Position numbers and translations under genes: made by a program. Below, piece by piece: positions 1-11,407 of a DNA stretch of 64,000 nt. Origin of the DNA: Metaphire vulgaris (lineage: Eukaryota; Annelida; Clitellata; Crassiclitellata; Megascolecidae); assembly GCA_018105865.1 (NCBI GenBank), contig CM030842.1, positions 11,472,867-11,536,866 on the forward strand. The letters are read 5' to 3'. The first letter of the stretch is position 1, and each line of letters starts with the position of its first letter. The notes below the pieces were generated by a model. That model saw only the letters and a program-made list of their open reading frames with translations. It ran no database searches and was not told where the DNA came from.

Positions 1-318
1 TTTAAAAGTACTATAGGCGAGGGTTTTCCAAACTTTTTTAAACTGTTCGACTCACTTTAGCGGCTATGTAACACTGCAAACACATTGTCAACTAAATTAG
101 ATAAAACAATAATCATTTTAATATAAGCCGTATATGGAATGTTGCAGGCATATAAATTTCTTTAAACTTAAGCCTATTTGCAACTTTCAAGGCTTGTGAC
201 ATTGTGGTATTGGTTATAAAATGACACTTTTGAATCTAATTTCGCGTTACTCCACGACCCACTAGACTGCTACCTGCGACCCACTTTTGGGTCGCGACCC
301 ACAGTCTGGAAAACACTG
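1..318 (-). mobile_element. hAT-like MITE fragment, GGGTCGC family, cut by the window edge
   Basis: Read on the minus strand it begins CAGTGTTTTCCAGACTGTGG at 318 and carries repeated GGGTCGC words just inside the end. It then runs through a segment shared at high identity with 11838-12060, and near position 22 reaches a GTTTGGAAAACCCT-like end followed by the start of a second module (TATAGTACTTTTAAA). The flank after 318 (GACTACAG) resembles bases 9-16 (TACTATAG) at 6 of 8 positions, so the 300-bp module may be an insertion of its own. No coding capacity is seen. Assignment to hAT rests on the CAG-type ends and the family's other copies. Confidence 0.6.
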
Positions 319-724
319 GACTACAGAGTGTCTTTTTGCATTGGATCCCGTCCTGTCCATCCGATTTCAAGCGTGACATTTAGAAACATAATCCTACGTT
401 TCTCAGCGTTTAATCCAGTGATGGGCACAAGTTTTTATCCGAGGGCCGCAAAAGTGTCTGTGAAGAAAGCCGAGGGCCGCACAAATTTTTTCGACATTTA
501 GAATTAGGCCTATATTTTTAAGTAATCTCAAAACGACTTTATCATAACGTTTCATATAAGCCTACTGTGCTGTGTAGGCCCAAGTAATTATTATTATAAA
601 ATATACTTGAATGTACAGTATTAGAATGTAGATCAAGAAACTCACACATATATAGCAGTTAAAAACAAAGTGTCAGACATAACATGAATAGGTCATCATG
701 TAATGGTAATAAATAAGAACATTT

Positions 725-1560
725 TTATTTAGACTCTAAGTGGGTTTTCATGACACCAGACCAGTGCACTGTATGCTGTCGTAACGTGGACAGTAACTTT
801 TGATACTTGCGCGTATGACATACCAAGTGGTCTTGAGTAAGTCTATTTCTAAGTTTGTTCTTTACAAAATTTACTTGTGAGAACAACTGTTCACAGCAAT
901 AAGTACTCCCAACCATACAAAGCAGTTTGTTTGTTGCCATCTTAAGTGTGGGATAGGAATACTGATTAACAGTCTGCCAAAATTCAGCTGGAATAAGTTT
1001 ATCGTGTGATTGTGTAAGTTCATCATCAATTTTAATCTCCAGTAGTTCTAACTGTGCTAGACTAATGCCATTCACGATGGCCTCACTAAGGTCATTCGGA
1101 TCAAACGTGAATGGATTCCTGAAGAAGTGTAGGGCCCTATGTGCAGTTTTATGTTAGAACAACCATTAAACCTTCCTTCAAACTCCTCCAACAAAATGTC
1201 TAACTCAGCAACAAAATCACAGTTTTCTGGATAATTTTCCTCTCCCTGCATTATTTCTCTGAGACAAGAGAAATTTGTCCAGTTCATGACAGGTAAATGT
1301 GATTTAAACAATGTAAGTTTACTTTTAAAAGATTCAATTGCCATAACCATATCTGGCAGATATTTATTATGGCCTTGGGGCTGCAGTTTCAAATTCAAGT
1401 CATTGAGATGTTTTGTGATATCTGTCATGAACAAAAACTACTTTATAACCAAATGCGATCACACAACACCTCATGCTCTCTATTATTGTCATGCAAAAAT
1501 GCAAGAATTTCAGTTTTCAAACTAAAGAATCTTTGAAGCACATTTCTGCGTGACAGCCGC
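725..1560 (-). pseudogene. degenerate hAT transposase, C-terminal half
   Basis: The minus strand encodes three pieces in different frames. The first, about 1560-1443, includes RFFSLKTEILAFL. The second, 1434-1072, starts FMTDITKHLNDLNLKLQ. The last, 1075-725, includes FWQTVNQYSYPTLKMA and CCEQLFSQVNFVKNKLRNRL. The last piece is the hAT C-terminal dimerisation region. The middle resembles transposase-derived proteins of the GTF2IRD2/ZBED/EPM2AIP1 type. Frames change near 1440 and 1075 and the N-terminal BED zinc finger and first catalytic residues are absent, so no active transposase can be made. Placement between matched ends and an exact 8-bp TSD supports the identification. Confidence 0.85.
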
Positions 1561-1589
1561 CTTATTTTATTGTGATAAGTGAGGTCAAG

Positions 1590-1703
1590 AATATCTTTCC
1601 AAGTCGGGGGCCGCACAAAAGGGCTTCGAGGGCCGCACATTAATGCAATATCTTTCCAAGTCGGAGGGCCGCACAAAAGGGCTTCGAGGGCCGCATGTGG
1701 CCC
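1590..1703. repeat. 57-bp tandem duplication in hAT subterminal region
   Basis: A unit starting AATATCTTTCCAAGTCGG and containing GGGCCGCACAAAAGGGC occurs twice in a row (starts 1590 and 1647) with one or two differences. Confidence 0.85.
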
Positions 1704-1807
1704 GCGGGCCGCACTTTGCCCATCCCTGGTTTAATCTCTCACTGACGCACACAGGGAAACTAACACCGTCTGCGAAGCGCTTAGGTTTGATGCCCAGCGA
1801 AGCAAAC

Positions 1808-2115
1808 AAATGCGCTATATAAATTGAAAACTTTCGATTGTTTTGCAGCATGAAAGTTTTAAATTATGTTAGAACCATCTTACAATTCGCATTCTGAGCC
1901 TATATGCACGCCTATATCCAATATCCTGAGATAGCAAGATCAACATCAATCACTAAACTTCCATGGCGCTAGATGTGCTATATATATGTACATTGAAAAT
2001 TTTCGGTTGTTTTGCAGTATGAAAGTTCTAGATTATTTTGGAACCATCTTACAATGAGCACTTCACATTATGAGCCTACATGCACGCCTATATCCGATAT
2101 ACTGAGATAGCAAGA
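1808..2115. repeat. 169-bp imperfect tandem duplication
   Basis: Two copies of a segment containing TTTTGCAG.ATGAAAGTT start near 1808 and 1978 (the TTTTGCAG words are 169 bp apart). Both end in CTATATCC.ATAT.CTGAGATAGCAAG-like sequence. The first copy includes GCGCTATATAAAT, a word typical of CR1/L2-type LINE 3' ends, so this may be a duplicated retroposon tail. No coding frame is seen. Confidence 0.7.
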
Positions 2116-2128
2116 AATCGACCAGTTA

Positions 2129-2543
2129 GGGGCTGTCCATTAATTATGTCAACAATTTTTGGGCAATTTTTGACCCCACCCTCTTGTCAACGACTGTCAA
2201 CTTTCAGTTACCCCCATAATTACGTCAAAAACTGTTGACCCTCCCCCCAAGATCAATGACAGTTCCCAATAACAAGGTTGTTATTGTTTGCGGTGATGAC
2301 CATATTTTCCCTTTTTTGCTCGTCGAGTGTCAAAATGTGATGGTTATGACCTTTTTTGCCATGTTTTTTTTCCATTATAATAAGTAGTATTCCATGAAAT
2401 TTTCTAGGTTTTGATTATTTGTAAAAAGTGAAATTGTTGACGTCAACTTCTCTTGACCACCCCCTCCACCCTGTCAACAACTGTAAAACTTTTTCAAGCC
2501 CCTCACCCCTAAATTGTTGACGTAGTAATTAATGGACAGACCC
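2129..2543. mobile_element. MITE with TTA 3-bp TSD (PIF/Harbinger- or Zator-like)
   Basis: Left end GGGGCTGTCCATTAATTA and right end, reverse-complemented, GGGTCTGTCCATTAATTAC form terminal inverted repeats. The flanks are TTA at 2126-2128 and TTA at 2544-2546, a 3-bp duplication. GTTGACGTCAAC-like and TTGTTGAC words recur just inside each end. No coding region. A 3-bp TWA target fits PIF/Harbinger, though Zator also makes 3-bp TSDs. The interior has a loose match to the CTTTTTTGCTTGTC word found in other MITEs here. Confidence 0.75.
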
Positions 2544-2690
2544 TTAATAGATTTTATCTACACGTATTTTCAATCGATATCAATCAATAAACTTATATGG
2601 CGCCACCATCATAATGCTTAGGGCATCAGCCGACGGCGCCCGCTATTTCAGCACAGTAAAGACAAGACCAAAGACATGAAACTGAATAAG

Positions 2691-2731
<41 letters not shown>
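2691..2731. repeat. (ATT)n microsatellite
   Basis: About 13 perfect ATT units. Confidence 0.97.
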
Positions 2732-2749
2732 GTGAAAATTCTATATATG

Positions 2750-3300
2750 AAAGAATTTTGATGTCATAAGAGGGTAACAAAGTATAAATCAATTTATAAT
2801 TCTCGTTACTGACAAATTGTATATGCAATACTAGGCAGAATTTCAGAATGTATACAATTATAGCAGGCTTGTATACGATGTGAGGATTAGGATTCGTTTT
2901 ATTTCGTATCGCGAATAACGGCTCAGCGCATGCATTAACGCTCACACATAACGCTGCAAAACGCAGAGATCGCCGTAAATAAATGAAGAGTTCGCAGAAA
3001 AGAAGACGATTCTGATTGTTTTCGCCGAAAAATATATTAACGTACACTTCATGGACTCTCGTCGAGCCCGAGGGGTTGCAGCAGTTCCAAAATTCAGATC
3101 ATTACCGCTACTCTGGAGACTGGGTGTCATGATTTCGATTGGTCAAAAAACAAAAACTACATTTATTAATAAATATTGACTTAGACGAGCGCAGGAAATT
3201 TGTTTTTTGCGGTGTCTTTTAAGTATTTCAAAAAAATCTATTTTCACGTTAGTTTTCATGTAAAAAAACCTTCTTCAACTGATTTTGAAATTTGCGAAAA
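2750..3300. other. no recognised feature
   Basis: AT-rich sequence with short open frames only. Nothing here matched a family I know. Confidence 0.5.
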
Positions 3301-3313
3301 AGAAAAATAGCAT

Positions 3314-4010
<697 letters not shown>

Positions 4011-4112
4011 TGACAGAGAGAGCGAGACAGAGAGAGCGAGAGCGAGAGAAAGGTAGACAGAGAGACAGAGAGACAGAGACAGAGAGAATGAGAGAGAATG
4101 AGAGAGAGGAAT
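4011..4112. repeat. GA-rich purine tract
   Basis: Imperfect GAGA, GACAGA and GAGAATGA units continue directly from the GATA array. Confidence 0.9.
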
Positions 4113-4154
4113 ATAATCATTTTAGTCATAATACTATAGCTGTTTCATTTCGAG

Positions 4155-4265
4155 ATTAAGCGCATAGGAATAAGGAGCTACTTCGGTGCTTCTTTTGAAA
4201 GCGCTATAGAAGTTAACGAGATTTTACTTACTTACTTACTTACTTATTTACTTACTTACTTACTT
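4155..4265 (+). mobile_element. retroposon 3' end with (TTAC)n tail
   Basis: The sequence GCGCTATAGAAGTTAACGAG leads into TTAC repeats (4223-4265). The same segment occurs inverted at 8468-8552 with an AAGTAAGT tail. A conserved end abutting a short tandem repeat is typical of SINE or LINE 3' ends. Confidence 0.6.
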
Positions 4266-4761
4266 GTGCGGCTGCAATATTTCGACAGCATTAGCCTAAG
4301 TGTCGGCAAAATGAGACCAAAGCAAATGTTTAAATCAAAGAAGCCGGTTTTCATCCGGCTTTTGCGCGAAGATTCTTAAAGACGAAAAGAAGAAAAGAGG
4401 ATCTGCGCATTTCTTCTTTACACAGGACCGAGGATTCACGGTTCTTATGAAATAAAATGGCATAGCGGCAACACGGCGACTCAGTAAATAATTAATTGAG
4501 GGAATGCATTTTTCTCTGCACTGTTATTGCCAGATTCAATCCGAAAGACTTCAAATGATTCAAAGCTATGGTAGATAGACACATCAAAATACCCTTTCTA
4601 ACATTAAAACTGTTCTTAGAAATTCACGTCGATTGCCAGTCGGACAGGGCGTAGTCGTTTAAACCGTAGGTCACTGCATGGTCAGTCTCGATATTCAAAG
4701 TCCGAGCTAAATCACCAAAAGCACTCTATAACTCAACAAGATTCGCTGATTCATTGATTCA

Positions 4762-4860
4762 TTGCTAGATGTGACTAAAGCATTGAAGTCGAAATTCTCT
4801 TCCAACGAGCTGAATAGTTTCAAATCTCGGCTTAGGACGCATCTCTTCCAAATGACTTTT
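4762..4860 (+). pseudogene. possible CR1/L2-like LINE C-terminal scrap
   Basis: The frame contains LNSFKSRLRTHLFQMTF, very like the SFKSRLKTHLF motif near the C terminus of many CR1/L2-type reverse transcriptase ORFs. No WNSLP-type motif is readable upstream and the following residues are not recognisable, so this is a weak call. Confidence 0.35.
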
Positions 4861-5051
4861 CTGCCGGAGTCTGTCCTGGTAGAATCCACTTCGACTGCTC
4901 TCTCTCTGGAGTTGATTTCGTCTTTCGCGGATATATTGATGTATCTGTGCATTGAAAATCTCAAAGTCCTTTCCGAGCTGCTTCACGGGTTCAAAAAGAC
5001 GGCACTGATCTCCGATTCTACAGTCCTCAGCCCGGCGTGCAATACCACGGA

Positions 5052-5286
5052 TACGGGGCTAATGCCAGGGCCATATTAAGGCGGGGCGTGACTTTTGGGG
5101 GCCCGGGGGGCATCCTTGATATGGGGGCCCTGTGGCTGACGAGCAAAAAAGGTCGTCACATCATTTATAGTATTGGCGGACAAATAAAAAATTAAAAATA
5201 TCACTCTTCGGGCCCCCCCCTTTCCCGGGACCCGGGTGGCTGTCTCCAAAGTGCTCCACCGCCCTCCCCCACGTTACGCCACTGCC
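5052..5286. mobile_element. probable CAG-ended MITE with the shared 19-bp word
   Basis: Begins CAGGGCCATATTAAGG and ends ACGTTACGCCACTG, like other MITEs in the window. TGACGAGCAAAAAAGGTCG at 5137-5155 matches the shared 19-bp word at 17 of 19 positions. I found no matching TSD, so the boundaries are uncertain. Confidence 0.5.
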
Positions 5287-5393
5287 CTCTAGCGAGTAAG
5301 GCTGAGTCGACCTTGGGGCTTCTGTGGATCTCGAACCCGCGAACTTCTGCTCTATCGCTCAACGTCGTTACCACTCTGCTAACTCAGCGCCAT
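5287..5393 (-). mobile_element. tRNA-derived SINE fragment
   Basis: The minus strand begins GGCGCTGAGTTAGCAGAGTGG. The A box TAGCAGAGTGG lies at 5371-5381 and the B box GGGTTCGAGATCC at 5326-5338. The body after the tRNA-like head has CCCCAAGGTCGACTCAGCC, matching the SINE at 14836-15123. The downstream part is missing where the MITE at 5052-5286 abuts. Confidence 0.7.
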
Positions 5394-5626
5394 TTTTCTT
5401 TCTCGACGACTTCTATAGCGCCGTACGCACGACGACATTCGCGTATTAAAACTGGTTAAATAAATGCGTATCAGTAATATTTATGTTCTGTTATTATCAT
5501 TTGACATGCCACTGAAAGTTAGATTGGTCAGTGGTCAGTAAAGTAAAGTAAAAACACGAAATTTCTATAGCGCTGACCGAGAGCTTGGCGCAATGCACCA
5601 GCTTATACACGGACGCTCAACCTGGG

Positions 5627-6056
5627 TAAATCCATAGTCCGTAATCCATAGTCCGTAATCCATAGTCCGTAATCCATAGTCCGTAATCCATAGTCCGTAA
5701 TCCATAGTCCGTAATCCATAGTCCGTAATCCATAGTCCGTAATCCATAGTCCGTAATCCATAGTCCGTAATCCATAGTCCGTAATCCATAGTCCGTAATC
5801 CATAGTCCGTAATCCATAGTCCGTAATCCATAGTCCGTAATCCATAGTCCGTAATCCATAGTCCGTAATCCATAGTCCGTAATCCATAGTCCGTAATCCA
5901 TAGTCCGTAATCCATAAATCCATAGTCCGTAATCCATAGTCCGTAATCCATAGTCCGTAATCCATAGTCCGTAATCCATAGTCCGTAATCCATAGTCCGT
6001 AATCCATAGTCCGTAATCCATAGTCCGTAATCCGTAGTCCGTAATCCGTAGTCCGT
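5627..6056. repeat. 14-bp minisatellite, about 30 units
   Basis: Unit TCCATAGTCCGTAA, nearly perfect, with one partial unit near 5916 and CCGTAGT variants in the last two units. Because 14 is not a multiple of three, all minus-strand frames stay open and read as DYGLWI/TDYGLRTM repeats. The open frames are an artefact. Confidence 0.97.
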
Positions 6057-6253
6057 GGTGGTCAAGGTTGTAGATCCAGGCAGGCGGTCGCGGTAAAGTA
6101 TTTTTATGGAGGATGATAAGAAGATGTGCGGCGGGTAGAATGCAGGTCTGTTGTAGGGATTAGGGTTAGGTTTACACGACGAAGAGTTCCGCATGATGGT
6201 CTGTCTCGTGCAAAGTACCTGAGATGATCCTAACCCTCCACGGAACTTTCACA

Positions 6254-6254
6254 C

Positions 6255-6313
<59 letters not shown>
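6254..6313. repeat. (AAT)n microsatellite
   Basis: About 20 AAT units. Confidence 0.97.
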
Positions 6314-6316
<3 letters not shown>

Positions 6317-6430
6317 CGATTGGTGATTCTTCCCCGTGACTCCTAAATGCCACAATCTGTATTCAGTTCCGTTGACCTATCGACTGCCTAAGGTCTTTGA
6401 CCTATTCGCTTCCTTTCTACGTCAAAGCGT

Positions 6431-6728
<298 letters not shown>

Positions 6729-6739
6729 CCGACACCGAC

Positions 6740-7810
6740 TGGACGTGAAGCAGCTTTCAAGGTCTTTCTTCTGTCGATGAGTGGACGTTTAGGTTGTCGG
6801 GGCGTTTGAAGACGCCTTTCAAGTCTTTCGACGAAAAAAGCCACGGGGGTTTTCTGAGGATTCAAGAGGAGTTGAACGCCCGACGACGACGTTAAGTTTG
6901 TTTTAAATCTCAAACCTTCGTTTCTTTCCGCGAAAGTTCGTTGAAAAATTCGTTTTTTTCTAATAGTGGGCCATATAGAGTTGTCATGGCCGCCAAAGTT
7001 CTTCTATTTACAGACGCTATAGAGGCGTGGCTGCAAATCGCGATGAAGTCGGCTGCTCAGAATGGGGCAGTTTTAATTTAGAATAATAATTACATGTGTA
7101 TTAAATATTCGAAATTGGTTTTCACATCTATGACTTCCGCAAACATGTACAGTAATTAATTTTAAAACTTGGTAGTGGACAGAGAGAGAGAGAGAGAGAC
7201 TTTATTTTATACAAAATTAAAAATTGATTACAGGTTCATGTTTGTTTCCGCAGAGAATTTTAAATTCATAAATTTAAAAAATCGCCTAAGTTCACAAATA
7301 GACATTTTCTTTTCCGTTGCTTGTTATCTGCAATCTTTCTCGTTCATGTATTGCGAGAAACTTTCGACCGATATCTGAACGATTTATGGGAGATAGCTTA
7401 TATAATAATTAAATTATCAGTTATTAATTTTCATTTTATTAATTATTTAATTATTTTACCTCTTACTTTTTGCATTTTAAAATTTATTATATTGATCAAT
7501 TAATTTAATAAATTATATAGACTATATATATATTCATTTTATGTATTACATTACTCTATTATTTGTTTTTACGAGTTTATCGACGATAATTATTTAGTTA
7601 TTTATTTACAAATACGTTTTCTATTTTCATGTAAATTTATCTAAATGCATAATTTCGCATGGAAATTTTCGGATTACAATCTAATTTTTATGAATGACCT
7701 CGTTAAGCGTTCATTAAAGGCGGCTGTTCGTTAGAGAGGTCCGTTGAGTACATCCTATTAAAAATGACTTCTCTCAATACAATTTCTAAATACCTTATTT
7801 AAAAAATGAC
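6740..7810. other. no recognised feature; very AT-rich from 7070
   Basis: Holds a short (GA)n at 7180-7200 and then long AT-rich sequence. No convincing gene or repeat family seen. Confidence 0.5.
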
Positions 7811-7816
7811 CGGCCT

Positions 7817-8060
7817 TTGTATCGATTAAATGACAATTCAAAAATGCCTGCTGTTTCGTTGAAAGAAATAGAGCAAGAAAGATTTAAACGTTCAAATAGT
7901 GCGTCTCACTTTAAATCAATTCTTGGCGATCAGTCTAAGGAGACGACGATCAAATCTTTGGCCCGGAGTCAGTTCTATCGCCCCACTACACGATTCACAG
8001 TAAAGAACTTAAGAACGAAAGAAATGCCAGCGTTATGTTCAGGTTCTAAACTCTGTTGTC
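7817..8060 (+). CDS. possible short exon or ORF, unknown
   Basis: A frame of about 80 residues reads as ordinary protein sequence (KEIEQERFKRSNSASHFKSI, then RSQFYRPTTRFTVKNLRTKE) with balanced Lys/Arg/Ser content, in contrast to the AT-rich DNA around it. It then runs into the MITE starting at 8086, so the end of the open frame is not its natural terminus. I do not recognise the family and see no clear splice sites. Confidence 0.2.
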
Positions 8061-8085
8061 TAATGTTCATTAATAAACGTATTAG

Positions 8086-8390
8086 CAGCGGCGGTTCCAG
8101 GATTTCTTGGTGGAGGGGGGATGAAAAGAGAAGAGGAAAATGAATGAAAACTTTGCCGAAAAAGGCTGACAAAGGGAACTTTTTCCCATAATATAATTGT
8201 ACAACACTTTTACCCAGAAATAGATTGCCAGACAAAAAAATGTCATCTGCAGTTTTTCCCCCGTAGTTTTACTACACTTTTACCCAAAAAAAGGTTTTAC
8301 AAACAAAAATTAAAAAATTAAAAATTAAAAGTCCGGCGGGGGATGCATCCCCACTCATCCAGAGTCATCCTCCACGTGGAACCGCCACTG
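8086..8390. mobile_element. MITE, CAGTGGCGGTTCC family copy 1
   Basis: Ends CAGCGGCGGTTCCAGG and GTGGAACCGCCACTG. Flanks CGTATTAG and AGCATTAG agree at 6 of 8. The interior matches the four other copies listed (GGATTTCTTGGTGG near the left, GATGCATCC near the right). Confidence 0.88.
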
Positions 8391-8467
8391 AGCATTAGCA
8401 TAGATATTAACAATTTAAAGATGACCATTACAATGGCGACCAAACATAGCAGCTAATGCTTAATTAA

Positions 8468-8552
8468 TTAAGTAAGTAAAATCTCGTTAATTTCTATAGC
8501 GCTTTCAAAAGCAGCACCCGAAGTAGCTCCTTAATTATTACTAGGCGCTTAT
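8468..8552 (-). mobile_element. retroposon 3' end, second copy
   Basis: Reverse complement of 4155-4265: an AAGTAAGTAAAATCTCG tail next to TTTCTATAGCGCTTTC. Confidence 0.6.
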
Positions 8553-9157
8553 AAGGAAGAATAAAAGAGATACGGAAAAGTAAAATTAACGCCTCAGGTC
8601 TAAGAATGGCTTTTTCTTTAGGACGCCTGTCTGCATTATGATCACCATTGTATATAATTATTAGTGGCAAATGCTCCGGGCTTTGGAGCCCAATAATTGT
8701 AATCTCTCTTTCGGCGCAGATGTTTCTTCTTTGAGATGACATGACTACGCCTATAGACCGGTGATCGGATCAAAGTCTTTGATCCGTCGCACATAACGCG
8801 ACAGCGTCTGTCCAGTGCGGAGCCGAAGCACTTGGCCGACGATTAGGCCTAACCAAACCTAAAATGTCTGAGTCTCTAAAGGTCATTAGTCGTAAACTGA
8901 CAGAAAAATATCATTTGCTTTTAAGGAAGCATATCGGAGAATCGTGTCAAACGTGATCGTATTATATTGTATTCCAGGACAATTTATCTAGTGCTGTAGC
9001 GTAGTTATATTATACCAAAATCAAAAGCGCTTTAACAACGCTGACATGTCAAAGAAGGTCCGAATGTGGCGATGTTAAAAATATGATGTCCTTAATAACC
9101 TATTTAGGCTAAACAAGCATGCCTGTTCTCTGCAATCAACATTCCTGCTTACAGCAT
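8553..9157. other. no recognised feature
   Basis: Mixed-composition sequence with no long frame or repeat that I can name. Confidence 0.5.
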
Positions 9158-9165
9158 TTCCCACT

Positions 9166-9582
9166 TAGGGCTGTCAATTTTTTCTTCAAAAAATCGGCCC
9201 GGGTATCCGTCAAGATTTCGAACGGGTACCGCAAATCGTACACAAGCTGCCTATTTCATACAGTATTCAAAGATACGCTTCCCGTTAGGCCTACTTAATA
9301 TTATTAATGATCTGTATATGTGCAACATAAACTTATTTTAACTTTTAATATGATTAATCAAAAATCATTACATATACTAGTCTAAACTAAAACGAAGCCA
9401 AATTTCAACAACAGTAAAAACGTATTTAAAACAGGCCAAGTTCAATCTGTAACAGTCAGTCGGCAAAATGTTTTCCCCGCAGATTGTTCACGGGTAATCC
9501 TTCCCACTTTTACTACCCGGGTACCCGGACTGTCTTCGGGTACCCGGGTACCCGAGAACCCGGGTACCCGATGACAGACCTA
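9166..9582. mobile_element. hAT-like element, TAGGGCTGTCA ends
   Basis: Left end TAGGGCTGTCAATTTT, right end (reverse complement) TAGGTCTGTCATCGGGTACC. Exact 8-bp duplication TTCCCACT at 9158-9165 and 9583-9590. The right subterminal region is a cluster of CCCGGGTACC repeats and the left has CCCGGGTATCC. 417 bp, no coding frame. Confidence 0.92.
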
Positions 9583-9704
9583 TTCCCACTACAAATACTG
9601 CACTAGTCATCAGCGTAAGACACAAATAGAACAACACTAATGTCTCCATAATGTTGACAGCGTTTGTCCATTGAAAAACACAGACACAAACGCATATCGA
9701 TGTT

Positions 9705-9755
<51 letters not shown>

Positions 9756-9757
9756 TA
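9705..9757. repeat. (TTTA)n microsatellite
   Basis: About 13 units. Confidence 0.97.
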
Positions 9758-9889
9758 ACCTAATCCCACGGACAATGATTCAATTTTTCACTTGAAGCGC
9801 CATCGACTGGTAGATGTACTAGGGCTAAGGCCCACGTCAACTACTAGCGCTTCTACTACTATAATAATTACAAGTAGCTCATTCTAAAT

Positions 9890-10330
9890 AAGTGAGTTTT
9901 TAAGTTCTTAATAAAAAGTCCGGCAGAGTCCGTGCGCTGGTCACGCTGTCCGGCAGAGTGTTCCACAACAGTGGCGGCTCCACCGGGGGGCCAGGGGGCC
10001 CGTGCCTCCTATTGAGAGCCTGGCCCCCAGTGCCCCCTCCACCAGTTGGGACCCTATACTTAATGCTACATACATTAAACAACAAATGGTTGGCCCCCAT
10101 GATTAGAAGTTGCCACCCCAACGCCCCCCACTTGCCAAATCCTAGAGCCGCCACTGTTTCACAATGCAGGGTTTTCCCGCGTGAACGACCTTTCTCCCAT
10201 CTTGATGGTCTTGGATGGTGGAGGGACGAGGAGTTTCCCATGTTGACTGGACCGCAGGTGCAGTCTTCGTTCATTTGTCGTCGACCTTTGCACGAGTGAG
10301 GACAGGTTAACGGTTTTAACAGTTTCAAAT
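9890..10330 (-). pseudogene. CR1/L2-like LINE ORF2 C-terminal relic, split by a MITE
   Basis: The minus strand encodes HHPRPSRWEKGRSRGKTLHC upstream and LLWNTLPDSVTSARTLPDFL downstream of an inserted MITE (9969-10156). Together these correspond to the common C-terminal LINE pattern in which a basic GDRSF-type segment precedes LWNSLPDSVR and SLxxFK. The insertion lies between the two motifs. There is no sign of the rest of the reverse transcriptase, as expected for a 5'-truncated copy. Confidence 0.7.
9969..10156. mobile_element. MITE, CAGTGGCGGCTCC family copy 1
   Basis: Ends CAGTGGCGGCTCCACCGG and AGAGCCGCCACTG. TSD TTCCACAA at 9961-9968 and TTTCACAA at 10157-10164 (7 of 8). Inserted in a LINE relic. 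Shares its interior (GACCCTATACTTAATGCT) with 31437-31623 and 50487-50674. Confidence 0.93.
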
Positions 10331-10580
10331 TGAATTTTGACTAAATAACGCATTGCACGGCATGAAGATATGAGGAAAATAACGAAGAACAACGGGATTT
10401 GCGCAAAACCAATGAGACATTTTCTGCGAGGGGTGGGTGGGTGGGTAGGTGACTCTCGACAGAATCAAAAAAGTTGTATTACAGCTTCGTTAATAAATCA
10501 TAATTAAAGCATCTGACGTATAGATTATTGCTGCGCCGCCTAATTCTAATATTACTCAAACTTTCTGCGGCTGGGACGGA
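10330..10580. other. no recognised feature
   Basis: Contains GGGTGGGTGGGTGGG-like sequence near 10431-10450 but no gene. Confidence 0.5.
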
Positions 10581-10591
10581 GCGGGTGAGCA

Positions 10592-10892
10592 CAGGCCCTC
10601 CGAGAGAAATAATTATTCCGGGCCCCTGTGCAGAATGGCCGACAGGCCCTTTTCGTCATAATTTCTTGGCGACCTTTTTTTTTGCTCGTCAGCCGTTTTA
10701 TTATAAGTGTTAACGACCTTTTTTTTGCTTGTCGCCCATTTAGCAGCACTGGGCCCCCTTGTGCTCGGACGCTGAACTGAATTTTAACCATTCTTTGGAT
10801 TATTCATTTTATTGTTAATTATACATATTCATCATCGCAGGTGAGACCGCCGGGCCCCTGTGCAGTGCCCCCTGCCCCTCTCGGAGGGCCTG
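10592..10892. mobile_element. MITE, CAGG(G/C)CC-CCGAGAG family copy 1
   Basis: Ends CAGGCCCTCCGAGAGAAA and CTCTCGGAGGGCCTG. Exact TSD GGTGAGCA at 10584-10591 and 10893-10900. Contains two CGACCTTTTTTTTGCT(C/T)GTC words (near 10671 and 10719), variants of the shared 19-bp word. Confidence 0.93.
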
Positions 10893-10933
10893 GGTGAGCA
10901 GGTGAGCTGAGCAGGTGAGCAGGTGAGCAGAGG
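10893..10933. repeat. GGTGAGCA short tandem repeat
   Basis: GGTGAGCA, GGTGAGCT, GAGCAGGTGAGCAGG follow the MITE. The right TSD is the first unit, so the insertion went into this repeat or the repeat grew from the TSD. Confidence 0.75.
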
Positions 10934-11407
10934 GTGGATGATCGCCGAATTGCTGTCATACAGTCTGCAGAGTTGCTCAAAAGTTCAGGATTCGAATCTA
11001 GTATCACACTAAATTTGGAGCGATTTGGGGCTCGGCCCCAGACTCCACCCCTTAAGTTAAGGGAACTGATGCCCATTATTGCAGCCATGAGCGGGGCAGA
11101 GAGACCGGGACCACTCCTGTGCTGGTCCCGCGCTTGTTGAAAGATCAGTGCAAAGCCGGTGAAAAGTTTCAGTCAATGACTACTGGGCGTCGGCAATGTT
11201 CCCTCTAAGTTTTTAGTCTGTGTGCGCATGAAATTTTTTATGCGATGTCAAAATTTTACATGGAAAGTCAGTCTCTGGGCGTGCCGAGAATTTGTCCGTA
11301 ATCGACATTACTTATTTGCTAACAAGCTGATACGTCTCAGAACACTCTCGTCGGTCAATGATCCACTTTTTACAATTTTCGCACCACTTTAGAATATAAA
11401 TACATGC

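Larger units (their letters stand above)
408..1736 (-). mobile_element. hAT transposon relic with perfect 8-bp target-site duplication
   Basis: The element proper is 416-1728. It is flanked by GTTTAATC at 408-415 and again at 1729-1736, an exact 8-bp duplication as made by hAT transposases. The left end reads CAGTGATGGGCACAAG and the right end, reverse-complemented, reads CAGGGATGGGCAAAG. Both are followed by GGGCCGC-rich sequence. The right subterminal region holds a 57-bp tandem duplication (starts near 1590 and 1647). Length is about 1.3 kb, too short for a full hAT element, so it is internally deleted as well as frameshifted. It encodes the transposase remnant listed separately on the minus strand. 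Confidence 0.93.

Noticed and set aside
5565..6194. Repeat protein with DYGLWI/TDYGLRTM units
   Set aside because: A 14-bp minisatellite opens all minus-strand frames; there is no promoter, start context or non-repeat domain.
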